DNA from: Canna indica
Taxonomy: Eukaryota; Streptophyta; Magnoliopsida; Zingiberales; Cannaceae
Assembly: GCA_034359265.1 (NCBI GenBank)
Contig: CP136890.1
Coordinates: 82,795,501-82,859,500 of the forward strand
Length of the DNA: 64,000 nucleotides
Direction: 5' to 3'
The translations under genes and the position numbers were made by a program. Of the stretch, positions 1 through 11,492 are shown piece by piece (the stretch's first letter is position 1; each line of letters starts with the position of its first letter). Under the pieces are notes generated by a model. The model had not been told where the DNA came from, searched no databases, and saw only the letters and a list, made by a program, of their open reading frames with translations.

Positions 1-1036
1 TTCTCTTAGCCAGGTATGGAGAGAAGATATTACAAAAACTCCTTAAATACATAGTCTTACGCAAGAGTGAAAATAGACGAAAATAGTGAATCCTTGAGAT
101 GGATGATCTTGATGATACCTAAGGACTAAAGTGGATGATCTTGATGATGATTTTAGAGTGAATGCTACGTAGTTCCCAAAGGAGAGACTGTCTTTAGCTG
201 CTACATAAGCATCACCAGCAAACAAACAAGTTCGCAAAGCATCTCTAACCATAAAGCCCACAGCTGAAAGAACCACCAACGTTAATCTTCACAAGGTGCC
301 TGAGGACTAATCCAAGTAATGGGGGTTGAAGAAATATTCCAAGAGCTCTCAGGTTCTAGTTTTTCTGCATAGACAGAAATATTGATAAGAATTTTAAGGA
401 TCACAAAATTAAGGAAAGACTTCTATCTAAATAGATTTCATTCCTGTTTACCAAATTTGCCAGTAAAGCTCTCAAAACAGTCCAAACAGAGGAATTGGTT
501 TGTGGATTTTCCCTAGTATTAGAAAACCCACTCACCATCTTCCCACCTTGGCATATAGGAAAGGCAGATAACAGATTTGGATTCAAGAGCTTGAAATATT
601 GAACTTAAAAACTGACACTAAAAAAAAGAGAGATAAAACATAAAGTATCACATAATAACATTGATGATCATCTTCTATACTATTAAAATATGAAGTCGGG
701 ATTTGGTAGGTAATTTCCTATGAAACAATTTCTAGATGAAGATAACCACTAAGAAAAATAGATAGATTCCAGAAAATTTTCCAAATATCTACCTACCCTA
801 GGTGAGAATATTTAACCATCCAAGAAAAGAAGGCTGATTTAGTGGAAGTCTTCCTTCCCCTTATTATGTGGTTCCCCAAAGCAGTTATCATCATCGCAAT
901 TAATTGAGATATCAACCCTCATAATCTTACACACAATGGTAGGGCCCACAACATTAAGCAATGAAGCAACGTCCCAAATAAAATCAGCAACAACAGAACC
1001 AGAATTCAAAACAAAAGAACGACAATTCAAAACAGA
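1..1036. other. Intergenic DNA with a faint LINE RNase H-like trace
   Basis: No confident gene. On the minus strand at about 43-340, after frame changes, the reading INVGGSF followed by AVGFMVRDALRTCLFAGDAY resembles the start of the plant LINE-type RNase H domain (usual pattern NVDGAF ... GFVIRD ... CxxAG). It has in-frame stops and no recognisable continuation, so at most it is a decayed retroelement trace. A minus-strand open frame at 839-1096 (85 codons) matches nothing I know. The segmental duplication shared with 11.58 kb begins near 1037. Confidence 0.3.
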
Positions 1037-2294
1037 TACATCAATAAGAATAGACTTAACCAAACTTAGAAGATCAAGAAGCCACTTATCCCACATAAAA
1101 TAATATGTTGCTTGAGTGAGCTAAAAAAGAATAGTTATATACTTATATCATTGTCAAGCATTCCTACCAACCCAGACAAGATTAGCAAGCCAACTAGCAA
1201 ACCATTTTAGAAGTAATTTCCATAAAATATCTACCGTTGCTATTGATTAGATTGATGTATGAAGCAACTTACTTTGTGTCATAACGGACTATCTTATAGC
1301 TTATGATCAGGTTGGAGATGTATGCTTCAATCTTTCAAGGTAGCTTGCATTAAGATGGAGGACTAGCATCTTCCAGGTGAACTCATTTTCAGTCTTTTAT
1401 CCTTCATGGAATAAAAAGTCATCTATGCACTTCAAGATGGGAAGAAAGCAACAAAGTCTGTTTCCAACTTTAAAACTCAAAAAAGCACCAAAAAAGAAGG
1501 TTAACCTGCCATCAAAGGAAAACTTGTGAGCTTTAGCTATTTCCATTTAAATATGTTAACATAACAGAAATTGCAAAACATATAAAAATTTTGAATAGGT
1601 AATTGAAAGGCAAATATAAGAAGCAATGGTCATATTTTCAAGAGACAGTGCATGAGCCTAAGAATTAGCTTCTATTGAATAATCTATTTGAACACACTTG
1701 CAAGGAAACAAAAAGATTTATGTATGCAAACAGAGCTCACTTGAGTTTTGAAAACAGTGGTCATAAAGCCCAAACAGTGAAATCTCAGTTGAAGGGGCAG
1801 AAGATTACAGAGTTCCTCAAACAATCTAGAAATGACAAACATACAAATAGAGAAAATATTGCAGATTGGACAAAAACTCACATCGTACACAAGAACTGCA
1901 CAATAGTAATTTCAACCATCACTTTTACCTTTTCCAGAGATCAACTTTATTTACTGTTTGTAAAACCAATAATGATGGCTGAAACCAGCAGGGATGGTTT
2001 TGGAAGAGGTCTTGGGCCTGATAATTTAATAAAATAACACATTATCTGAAGAAGGCAGGGTACCTAGGAATCTCCAATTTTGTCTTAATATGATTCAATC
2101 ATTCAAGATTGCTCAAAATTTAGCTGCCTTACTACAACAAACATATATCTGGTGATTCAAGCCATGTCCAACTTGTAGCTTCGGACCAGATGTTAAAGAA
2201 GATTGACTATACACAGAAGAAATTCTTATTCAGGCATCTTCTGGAGAGACTTGCTGATTCAAGCCATGTACAACTTGTAGCTTCGGACCAGATG

Positions 2295-2510
2295 TTAAAG
2301 AAGAAGACCTCGAAAAACCCAACCGATGGTTGCCATTAGTTGCCTGCAAAATGGAAGATCATCCCAATCTCTTATCCCTGCAATCTCAAGATGAATATTA
2401 ATAAAACCATAGATAAATGATGCTATTCCTGGAAAGATAGAGGAAAATTTGAGAAAAAAATTACAGAGAACAATAAATGGGTAAGTGTGATGCACATCAA
2501 ATATATGCAT
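2295..2510 (-). other. Exon-like open frame in copy A, unknown
   Basis: A 71-codon open frame reading RDWDDLPFCRQLMATI near its end. The same stretch is open in copy B, where it runs on for 45 further codons. A TTGCAG acceptor-like site precedes the segment. I do not recognise a family. It may be a relic exon of the gene that was duplicated, or chance. Copy A diverges right after MATI because of a local rearrangement. Confidence 0.15.
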
Positions 2511-3075
2511 ATGAAATTAGTTAAAAGACAAACCAAGAGATAGCTTCAACATCATAGCCCAACAGATAGCAAACCATTGAAATTGTGCTATCATTGCCAA
2601 CAAAACAGCAACTGGAGTAACCAGCAAAAGCAGTAGCTTAAGCAAAACAATAGCAATGCCTTGCTCCTTGCATACAAGTCACCAGAGAGGAAAAGTAGCA
2701 GAACTGCCACTTCAAGGAAGTGATACTCACATGCCAAAAAAGAATAAAATCATAGGAAAAATTATTAGCATGAAACATAGAGTGATATCAAAAACACTAT
2801 ATAGATAAATAAGGATGTGACTTAGTTAACCTTCGATCCATCATGACAAGTAGGATAAAAGTTCATCAAACCATCTCTATTCCCTTTGTATCAACTTCGA
2901 AGCAGTTCGTTCCAGTGTTACATCTTTTTGAATGTGTGATGTGCATCATCATAGTTTGAATCTGATAAAGAGACTTGCTAGCATCTTCAGATCCATGTCA
3001 ACCTGACACACATTTATGATATTTAGAGATGCAGCAATTAATTTCATATATGCAGCATTCTTGACAGAGATGTGA

Positions 3076-4670
3076 GAGGAAATGGCTGCAACTGGTTGCT
3101 TGCACGATAGGAAAGCCATCTAAGTCTGGCCTTGCAATTCTCAACAGAGCTATGGGCCTATGGCTGCAATTGATTGATTGCATGGTAGCAAAGCCATCCA
3201 AGTCTTGCCTTGCCATTCTCAGAGAGCTATCTAGGCTATGGCTGCAACTGGTTGCTTGCATGGTAGCAAAGCCAACCATGTCTTGTCTTTGCCATTCTCA
3301 AAGCTGTAGAGGCTATGGTCACAACTGGTTGCTTGAATGGTAGCTAAGTCATCCAACTCTTGCTTTGACATTCTCAACAAAACTTCGTTAAGAATATGAA
3401 GGCATATATTCTTCTCTTTTATAACAGATTAAGCTTTGGAAAAGTTGGTCATCCAATCAAATTTAACACAATCTAAATATAAAAGTAATAGAATGTCAAC
3501 ATTGTCATCATCAACATCATCACCATCACCACCACCACCTTTTTTCCTTTGGAGAATCAAGAGTATATGGCTACAACTGGTTGTTTGCATTGCTATAGCA
3601 CCGAGTTTAGTCCCACTTCAAAAGTTCATGATCAAGGCTGTTTTTGTTTCAAGGAAAAATATTTTGCAGAGGAAAATAGTTTCAATCTCTAATTTCATCA
3701 AAGTCTTGCCCTGCCAAATTCCCAACAAAAATGAGAGAGACAAGTTGCAACTGGTTGCTTGCATGATAGCAAAGCCATCCAAGTTTCATCTTGTCATTCT
3801 CAATTATTGTTATTATTATTATCATTATTATGCAACTGGTTGCTTGCATGATAGCAAAGCCATCCAAGTTTCATCTTGTCATTCTCAATTATTGTTATTA
3901 TTATTATCATTATTATGCAACTGGTTGCTTGCATGATAGCAAAGCCATCCAAGTTTCATCTTGCCATTCTCAATTATTATTATTATTATCATCATTATCA
4001 TGCAACTGGTTGCTTGCATGATAGCAAAGCCATCCAAGTTTGCCTCGACATTCTCATCGTTGGTCATCATCATGATAGAATCTTATGGCTGCAACTGGTT
4101 GCTTGCATGATAGCAAAGCCATCCAAGTCTGCCTTGATCATCATCATCATCATCATCATCATTGTATCTTGAAGCTGCAACTGGTTGCTTGCATGATAGC
4201 AAAGCCATCCAAGTCTTCCTTGCAATTCTCAGCATCATCATTGTTACCAGCATCATAGTATCTTATGGCTGCAACTGGTTGCTTGCATGATAGCAAAGCC
4301 ATCCAAGTCTGCCTCGCCATTCTCATTGTAGGTCATCATCATGATAGAATCTTATGGCTGCAACTGGTTGCTTGCATGATAGCAAAGCCATCCAGTCTGC
4401 CTCGTCATTCTCATCGTTGGTCATCATCATGATAGAATCTTATGGCTGCATCTGGTTGCTTGCATGATAGAAAAGCCATCCAAGTCTGCCTCGCCATCAT
4501 CATCCATCATCAATAATAATAATAATAACAAATGACTCGCACTCATCAACATCAATGTTTGCAAAACCGGACCAGCTCAATCTTCTTTTGAACGATTAGG
4601 AGGTTATGGCTGCAGCTGGTAGCTTGCATGATAGCAGTGCCATACAAGTCTTGCATCACCATTCTCAACA
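3076..4670. repeat. Minisatellite array A (about 15 cores, 75-95 bp spacing)
   Basis: About 15 copies of a 45-50 bp core (GGCTGCAACTGGTTGCTTGC, then ATGATAGCAAAGCCATCCAA) are separated by short spacers rich in (ATT)n and (ATC)n. Cores begin near 3082, 3161, 3239, 3315, 3568, 3747, 3831, 3917, 4002, 4087, 4173, 4266, 4355, 4445 and 4606. Central cores are nearly identical and edge cores are diverged, as expected for growth by unequal exchange. Short open frames across the array (repeating DGFAIMQATSC on the minus strand) are by-products of the repeat. Confidence 0.95.
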
Positions 4671-5739
4671 AAAAGAAAAAAGGTCGAAAACCAAAGCCCA
4701 CAGCCCACGTGCCTCGCAATGAGGGAAGGAGATCTTAATTCCACAAACCATACACGCCTTAAAAACAAAAATACAAGCTTCAACTTGGTAGAGTTCATAT
4801 AATCTCATAGTAAGAGCAGCTTTAGTGGAAGAAACATGTTAGGGTATTTACGAAGATCCAGTCAAGGAGAAAAAAGAAGTATTTTCTCCATACTTCAATC
4901 TTTGCACACAAAAAAAAAGGTTAAAGTTCAGGAACAGGTTTTTGCTCATGAAACATAGAAGGTACCAAGAAATTGTATCAGTTATGAACTTAGAGGGAAA
5001 AAAACTGAAGTTGAAAATTAACAAAACATGAAGCTCTATAATTGCAAAGAAATTAAAATCTTGTAATATCCACACGTCAGATTTTCTAAAAAAAGACCAG
5101 GGAGGGGAATCAATTAGCCAGTTCTGTATGCTTTTTGTTTTCTTCCACAGTAAACAATTTAGCAAATTGGACATTATAACTATTGATTCTTTGACCAGGG
5201 GAATGAAAATTTTGGAAGCCAATAAGATGAACCTGGTAGCAAAATAGCATCTTGAGTTCTTTCTTTGAGAAAAATTAGTGAGAAACACATCGTAACAAAA
5301 TCTCGTTTTTGAACCATTTTATAAGATAGGACAGTTTCACTTAGCCGTATCACTGAGCTTTATAATGAAAACTTGGCGGTTCTTTTGAGAAGCATGCACA
5401 CCACCCGCTGCGAGCACCTGAGACGTCTGATCCGTGTTAATTTATTCTTTAGATACTAAATAGTGTCATTTTTAATGTAGCGGATTTATTTAAAATCCAA
5501 TTTTTAATCTTTTTTCGCAAAGCTAAAGAAGAAAAAAATGGCACAAGAAATTTCTCCAAAAACGCAAACATATCAAACAATAATGGGCAGATCAAAAAAT
5601 AAACTCTTATCTTATATACTTAATTGGTTTCTCCAATCTCGAATAATGAACTATTAATCTAAAAAAATATTGAAGTTATAAATCATGGGAAGAATCGAAT
5701 TTGTAACGATACAGAAGAAGAGAAAGAATAAAGAAAGAA

Positions 5740-6140
5740 AGAAAGAGAGACTCGAATGGACCTTCCATTCATCAGCAATAGGGTTGGGAATTAAGCTACC
5801 ATCTTTCTTCAGGAAGTTGTGGCTGCAGCGGTTGCTTGCCCTGCGGAGCAGCGGCAGAGCCGTCCAAGCTGCCTCGCCACATTTACTCCCATCGAAAGGG
5901 ATCGATCGTCATTCCTTAGTAGATAGATGTAGAGATAGAAGAAAGAGGGCACGAGATCACTAACGACAAGATGCCGTAGGCTGCGTGGGACTTCGGACAG
6001 AAGAAGGAAGAAGAAGAGGAAGGCGGCCTCCTGCCCTCGGCGATGCCAACACCGGCACTTCTATCACTTTCCACTGCAGCTCTGGAATCGCACACGGGAG
6101 AACCGAAGAGGGCAGCTTCCTGGGATCAGTGCACAGCACG
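5740..6140 (-). other. GC-rich exon-like segment A with single-copy relative of the minisatellite core
   Basis: This GC-rich stretch stands out from its AT-rich surroundings and is shared with 16030-16240 (truncated) and 18380-18770. On the minus strand copies B and C read VVRQLGRLC, a CSAGQA segment, then RKDGSLIPNPIADEWKVHSS, which looks like the start of an organelle-targeted protein. I do not recognise the gene. Copy A has lost a base near 5807, which breaks this frame. The part at 5819-5882 aligns with the minisatellite core and keeps the CpGs that the array cores have lost. Confidence 0.4.
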
Positions 6141-6144
6141 CTGA

Positions 6145-8186
6145 TGTTATGACCTGGAAATTGATAGGGGCTAAATTGTAAATAAAATTTTAAGGGGGCA
6201 TTTTGCAAAATGTCTAATAATATTTATTTAGCCACAGTATTCCCCTAATCTTGTTCGAGGGGTGTTGGCAACAGCAGAGGAGGCGAGCGGCATGAGGTGG
6301 CGATGAAGACTCCGGTGAAGACCGGAGTGTGAAGGATTTTTAAGGTAGGAGTCCTATCTCTCGTTGTTTTCGTGGATTTTCGATTCATTGTTCATCGGCG
6401 ACACAAGATGATTGTTGGTCTAGAAGAGTTGAACAACCGGCAATATTAGTTGATGAAAGGGGGGGTTGGTGGTCGCGGCAGTCATGTTGCTGCTCGCCAC
6501 ATTGGACCCAGCACGACAATCTTGCTGCTGCCCGCGCCAGGGCAACCGCCGCCGCGGCCTCTCGGCCTTGAGTTGGTGTCCCGTCGGTGTTGGAGGCCGC
6601 GTGAGAGGACAGCTAGGCCGGCGAATCAGTCGTCGGCGGCTTCGAGGGCCACCTGGCCACGATCCGAGGAGGAGAGGGGAGGCGGCGTCGGGGCAGGAGA
6701 CGAGTGAGGGAGAAGGTTATTTTAGAGTTATATAAATTAGATAATTAAAAATGTGAGTTGTATAGAACGAAATGTGTTTGATAGGTAGATTATTGAAATA
6801 TTTTTGAAATTAATCATAGAGTCGCAGAATCAAGTCTGGGTGAATATCAAAGTTTTAGATTTTCGCGTTATAAACGCGATGGTGGTATCAGGTTTCTAAT
6901 CGGAGGTCATCTGGTAGGTCTTTTTTATTTTTCAGTATTATTTGATAGTTAAATATGATTAATACAATTTGATAAATAGTTAAATAATATAGAATAATTG
7001 TATTCTATATTAGTTGGTGATTTAGAGTATAGATAGTTGTGTTTGGTGTGAGTTGACTCCTATTGTAGCCGATGAATGTTGAACGGGTAAAATGACAATT
7101 TTACCCCTTGCCTCTATTTGCTTGATTTGCTTTTGAAATCTGTTGATATCATGTTGCATTATTTTGTTGGACATGCCATGTTGATAATTGCATGAGTTTA
7201 ATTTAGTTACTATTTATTGATGGTTATTTAAGCATGATATTATGCTAGGCATGGTGCATATTGTAGTATTAGCATTGCCATAAGTTGTATAATTTGCTAG
7301 CATGAATTATTTTGGTTGCATCTTCAGTTGATAGTTTATTGTAGCATTTATTGTTGTTAGCATCGTAGATCAGTTGTGATTTGTCATGTGGTGAGATCTA
7401 GTTGTCATATTGTTTATTGTTGTATCAGTCGATAAATTATTGTATCAATTATTGTTGCTAGTATCGTACACCAGTTGTTGTTGACATGCTGCATTATAAC
7501 CATTGTTGGGCACAAGACCGAACATTGTTGATTGATTGCCCGAGTTGTATGGGTAGTGACACCGGTGATCATGAAATTTTCACACGAGTTGCGTGTGCAG
7601 CGTCGCGCTATTAGACGTCGGCAAACTACCCTTGGATAGTCGCACTTGCGGCGTCACATTGTTAGACGTCGACGGGCTATCCTTGGATAGTCGCACCTCC
7701 TGCTTGAGCGGGCTCGAGGTGTCACTCTTGATTGGTATGAGTTGCATTAGATGATAGGTGAACATGTGTCTTGTTGTTGACATATTGCATTCTATAGCAG
7801 AGTCATATATTGTTGCATTTGACAATATCATCGCATCATGATTATTTACCATTCTTGTTGACATATTGATATTCCTACTCAGCTTTCCGTTGACGTTATT
7901 TGTTGTTGCCTCAGATTTGCAAGTATGTCGGTAGTTGGAGTTGGGTAGCTAGAGTCGTGGAGGAGGAGACACATCTGCTATTTGTTTCTCCTTATTTATT
8001 TTAGTTAGATTGTTGAATTGTAGGTTGATATCAGTTGTTACCTTGTAGTTTTGGTTCAGAATTTTATAGTTGACTTTGTTGATATTTCTTTGAATATACC
8101 TTGATGTAAGATGTTGGTTGGGTTGTTGGTTGCGCTTCTCCTAGGCGACGTTCCTTATTTAAGAATGAACCTAAGCGGAGCGTAAA
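6145..8186. mobile_element. LTR-like insertion in copy A (probable gypsy-type solo LTR)
   Basis: About 2.04 kb present in copy A but absent from the matching point of copy C, where CACGCTGATG runs straight into TATGATCTTAATATTAAAA (18745-18780). The insert opens with TGTTATGACCTGGAAATTG and closes near GGAGCGTAA. It has no coding domain and holds a two-unit 57 bp repeat (7560-7690). Layout resembles the LTR at 41407-47190. A clean target-site duplication is not visible: the right edge reads ATGTATGA, which partly repeats the left flank, so the last base is uncertain. Short open frames inside (for example 6450-6735 and 7580-7864) look non-coding. Confidence 0.6.
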
Positions 8187-8684
8187 TGTATGAACATTTT
8201 AATATAAAAAAAATAGAATTTCAAAATTTATAATAATAATGAATAATGAAATTTTATATTCATAATTAGGAATTCGATATTAATTTTTAAAACATTTAAA
8301 ATATCTTTTGAAATTATTTTTTATATTTTTAAATATAATTCTTTAAAAAATAAAAAAATAGCTCAACATAAATATTTTTTATTATGCATAATATATATTT
8401 TTAACAATCTGTATCAATATTTGTGTATTTCTTTAATGAATAATAATTATTTTAATAACTAAAATTATTAATATTTTCATTTTTATCACTTAAAAACTTT
8501 GGCACATATCATATACTCATTTCAAAATAGATTTATTTACTAAATGAACAAATCAAGTATACTCAAAATGAATAAATATACTTAACGAAACAAACGGGTC
8601 CTATACGATGAAATATACTCTGGTACTTAGCTAGGTAATGATATTGTGCACAACATCTTTAAAGAATGGCATGTCTTATTTCAC

Positions 8685-9702
8685 TAGGAGTGAGCGGATT
8701 CGGGTACTCTATAATTTTCATGATACTCGGACCCTATCATATATATGATCGATTCTTATATTTTGGACTCAGACCCTATCTTGTTGGAACTTGGAATCGA
8801 ACCCTACCCGGAATCATCGATTCCAGTTCCGGGTATCCTATTGCAACACCTATTTAATTTTATTAATGCGAATAGGAAATAATGAATTAATGAATAAAAG
8901 GATTTGTTAATGTTCACTATAATTTCTATTATTGTTTGTGGCAAAAATAGTAATATATGTAGTTTTTTTTTACCAAAACTTAAAACTTTTATTATAGCCG
9001 GGATCAGAAACGTCTGAATACAAAATAGCCTCTAATTCGGGAGGACGAATAGAGGACCAAATCATAACATCATGGTGACGACGGGCCTAAGTTGCTGCTC
9101 AATGAGCAGCTTTGTTCCCCTCTCGGTAGCAAAATAAGAAACTAACAAAATTACATTAATCAGCAAGGTGAAAAATATCTGCCACAATAGAGTTGATTTC
9201 CCACGAAATATTTAATTTGCTAGTCAGAGTATCAACTAGAGTTTTGGAGTCCGTCTCCACTTGAAATCTCGAGAGGTTTTGTTCCAAAGCAAACAAAAGG
9301 CAATGCTTGATTGCCAAAGCTTCCAAAAACAGAGCAGATCTACCCTCCATATTGAGAAATTGCAAATAGGATCCTAAAAGAGATAGACACTATAAATATT
9401 ACAAAGAATACTCATGTTGTAAAATGAATAGTATTCTCTACTTCCTCGACAACTATAATCATTGGTAATATAGTAGTTTTGGATGCCATAAATCCTCAAA
9501 AATTTAGGAATATATCTATTATCTAATATATCATATTCGAGTTAAATAATTAAATATATATAACGGTCCAACACGTCGGGACCCGAAACCGAAACCGGTT
9601 TTAACCGATTCCTTGATTTGTTATCCGGACCCTACCCGAATTTAATTCGAATTTATCCGATCGGGTCGATTCCAATCGGTTCCGGATCTACTCGATGCTC
9701 AT
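8685..9702. mobile_element. hAT-like MITE, TAGGAGTGAGC family, carrying a LINE fragment
   Basis: The insertion starts with TAGGAGTGAGCGGATTCGGG after TTATTTCAC and ends near GATGCTCATGCTC. The block copy at 27606-28625 has TTATTTCACTAATCTCAAAA at this place with nothing inserted. The ends are rich in inverted CCGAACCCTACCCG-like motifs. The same end sequence, AGAGATGAGCGGATTCG on the complementary strand, occurs at the right edge of 55882-56224. The right terminus appears trimmed, so the 8 bp duplication usual for hAT cannot be confirmed. A truncated LINE (8966-9370) lies inside. Confidence 0.6.
8966..9370 (-). mobile_element. 5'-truncated LINE 3' end (RNase H domain plus poly(A))
   Basis: On the minus strand the frame 9156-9365 reads EALAIKHCLLFALEQNLSRF then QVETDSKTLVDTL. 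This matches the plant LINE-type RNase H domain (RVT_3), where E in AEALA and D in ETDS are conserved catalytic acids. It continues as a degenerate REGNKAAH motif and ends in a run of A (a T run at about 8966-8974 on the plus strand). Most of the element, with endonuclease and reverse transcriptase, is missing. No clear target-site duplication was found. Confidence 0.7.
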
Positions 9703-9935
9703 GCTCAAAAAGGACTCCTATTTATATATTTCTTTTCTTCTTATCTCAATGAAAAATATTTCCATTATAAATGTCCTAATTTTCTTTTTGTGCTTGATGT
9801 CAAATAATTATAATTAGAACATGCAGTCTTTCATCTTTTCATTTTTGCTCATGTTGGAAAATAAATCTTTTCATTTTTGCTCCTGTTGGAAAATAATTAG
9901 AATTAGAACTTGCAGAGAAAAAAAATAGATCTTTT

Positions 9936-10008
9936 TCCATTGCCGGGATTTGAACCCAGGTCGCCTGGGTGAAAGCTAGGTTTCCTAACTGGACTAGACG
10001 ACATTGGC
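9936..10008 (-). pseudogene. tRNA-Glu pseudogene (copy 1)
   Basis: A 73-nt tRNA-Glu-like sequence with a UUC anticodon (loop CTTTCAC) and an intact T-loop GGTTCAAATC. Relative to the intact copy at 28284-28356, it has acceptor-stem mismatches at pairs 1-72 and 5-68 and an anticodon-stem mismatch (CCTAG facing CCAGG). It is therefore probably not functional. Confidence 0.8.
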
Positions 10009-10042
10009 GATGTTCTATTTTGATTTAACCATTAGTAATTAT

Positions 10043-10707
10043 GGGTCCGTTTGATTTGCTAAAAAATGGGGGACTGGACTGGACATCCGCTCATGTCCCC
10101 CGTTTGGTTTGCAAAAGAAGCTTCGGGACAAGGACTTCTCCTTGTCCGGGACAGAATTTCCACCCATTTTGGTGTACCGAGAAATTTCTCGGTACACCGA
10201 AATCGGGCGGAGGACAAGGGCTGCAATTGTTAAAATTATCCCTTTCTTTGATCGTAGAATCGTTGGATCGAGTCGAGGTGAATACCAAAGTTGTAAATTT
10301 TCGCGTGATGAACGCGATGGTGGTGTCAGATTTCAGATTGGAAATCGTTTGGTATGATTTTTATATTTTTTGGTATTATCCTATTGTTATACTTTTAGGT
10401 TAATTGAAAATTAGTTTAACACTTATTAGTTAAACTAAAACTTCTTATTGTATTAAAGTATTTGATACTATATATTAATATTTTTTTACATATTAATTAA
10501 TTTTAAGACTAATTTACAAGGATATTTTAGTCATTTGTCATATATAATACTTTGTTATAGTGAAACAAAACGCAGGACAGAACGTAATATCGTGTCCTGT
10601 TCTTGACGAAACAAACACGGTATAGCTATTGTTCCAGGACATCTGATGTCCTGTCCTTGTTCCTGTCTGGTGTCCTGTGATGAGCAATTTGCGAACCAAA
10701 CGGACCC
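10043..10707. mobile_element. MITE with GGGTCCGTTTG inverted ends (PIF/Harbinger-like)
   Basis: Left end GGGTCCGTTTGATTTGC and right end GCGAACCAAACGGACCC are inverted repeats, flanked on both sides by TAT (10040-10042 and 10708-10710). A 3 bp duplication and this terminus fit PIF/Harbinger-type MITEs, although those usually duplicate TTA or TAA. The interior includes a perfect 28 bp palindrome (10171-10198) and a 130 bp segment (10254-10392) related to 6830-6960 inside the LTR-like insertion. Open frames at 10041-10403 have no recognisable product. Confidence 0.8.
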
Positions 10708-10832
10708 TATATGTCTAAGATCTTAGAACAAATCAATTAATAGACAAAACTCTGCTTGTTCGTTATTCTTGAATTATTGTACGACTCAAAATCATCTCAT
10801 AATATTTTTGTTTGGGAGTGTATCATCATCTA

Positions 10833-11492
10833 TGAAGCACCGCACGAACACAACATAAGGACATCAATTTCAAAAATTTAAAGGACACCAATTTCAAAAA
10901 TTTAAAAGACACCAACACGATATATATATATATATATATAATTTAAAATCCATAATAGAATAGTTTCTATCTTCTTCGTCAATCATTATTGTTATATTCT
11001 TTATTGAAAAATATCACTCTCTTCAATTTTAGTTCATCAAGAAAAAGATTGGCAAATTCAAGAATTTTATTATCATCATCAATCGATGAAAACTCATCTA
11101 CTGCAATATCTCACATCATTATTTCTCTTTTATTGTATTGGAGAGTTTTCTTTGAAATGAGACGAAGATTAGTATGGACAATATTAAATTCTTCGCATGT
11201 TTAGATTTCATCTTGTTCATTTCAAGGAAATGGATAAAAGAATAAGTGCGTTAATTTCTTTCACAGTAACAAAAAGATAAAAGACTAAATTCTTTTGATT
11301 ATCTTATTATTATTATTTTAAAAAAAAGATGCATGATTGATCGTATTCGGACAATGTCTGAACAAAAAAAATAACTGATCAAACACTCTTGGACACGTGA
11401 GACACGTGTGTCGGACGAGTGTCTTCGTGTGTTGTCCACGACGTGTTGGACACACGGACACGACAGTCCCACAGAGTATCCGTGCTTCCTAA
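10833..11492. mobile_element. MITE with 11 bp target duplication (Mutator-like)
   Basis: The insert runs from TGAAGCACCGCACG to CCGTGCTTCCTAA, with GAAGCAC-type inverted ends. It is bounded by ATCATCATCTA (10822-10832) and ATCATTATCTA (11493-11503), which differ at one base. The related blocks show the uninterrupted site, with TTATTATCTAACATTTT near 25210 and CATTATCTGACATTTTC near 28498. A 9-11 bp duplication points to Mutator-like elements. An (AT)n tract lies at about 10920-10940. The right arm (11380-11490) is dense in GACACGTG and GTCCGACAC-like motifs. Confidence 0.75.

Larger units (their letters stand above)
1037..6144. repeat. Segmental duplication, minisatellite block copy A
   Basis: About 5.1 kb collinear with copy B (11581-16240) and, over its last part, copy C (16744-18770). 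Shared landmarks in order are the CCACTTATCCCACATAAAAT segment (1080 and 11622), the GGTACCTAGGA segment (2060 and 12588), the GACAAGTAGG segment (2845 and 13395), the minisatellite array, the GAAACATGTT segment (4829, 15120, 17469) and a GC-rich exon-like tail. Copy A has a local tandem duplication of a 45 bp segment (about 2157-2202 and 2254-2302) that replaces sequence kept in copy B. The copies differ by many small indels and substitutions, so the duplication is not recent. I cannot measure percent identity here. Confidence 0.85.

Noticed and set aside
1675..2037. 120-codon plus-strand open frame in copy A
   Set aside because: The equivalent sequence in copy B is broken by indels, so the frame is not conserved. 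There is no family resemblance.
3152..4172. Chained open frames encoding repeats of LVACMIAKPSKS and its reverse-strand partner
   Set aside because: They follow the minisatellite unit in every frame and strand, shift with unit length, and have no start context or family. They are repeat by-products, not a repeat protein.
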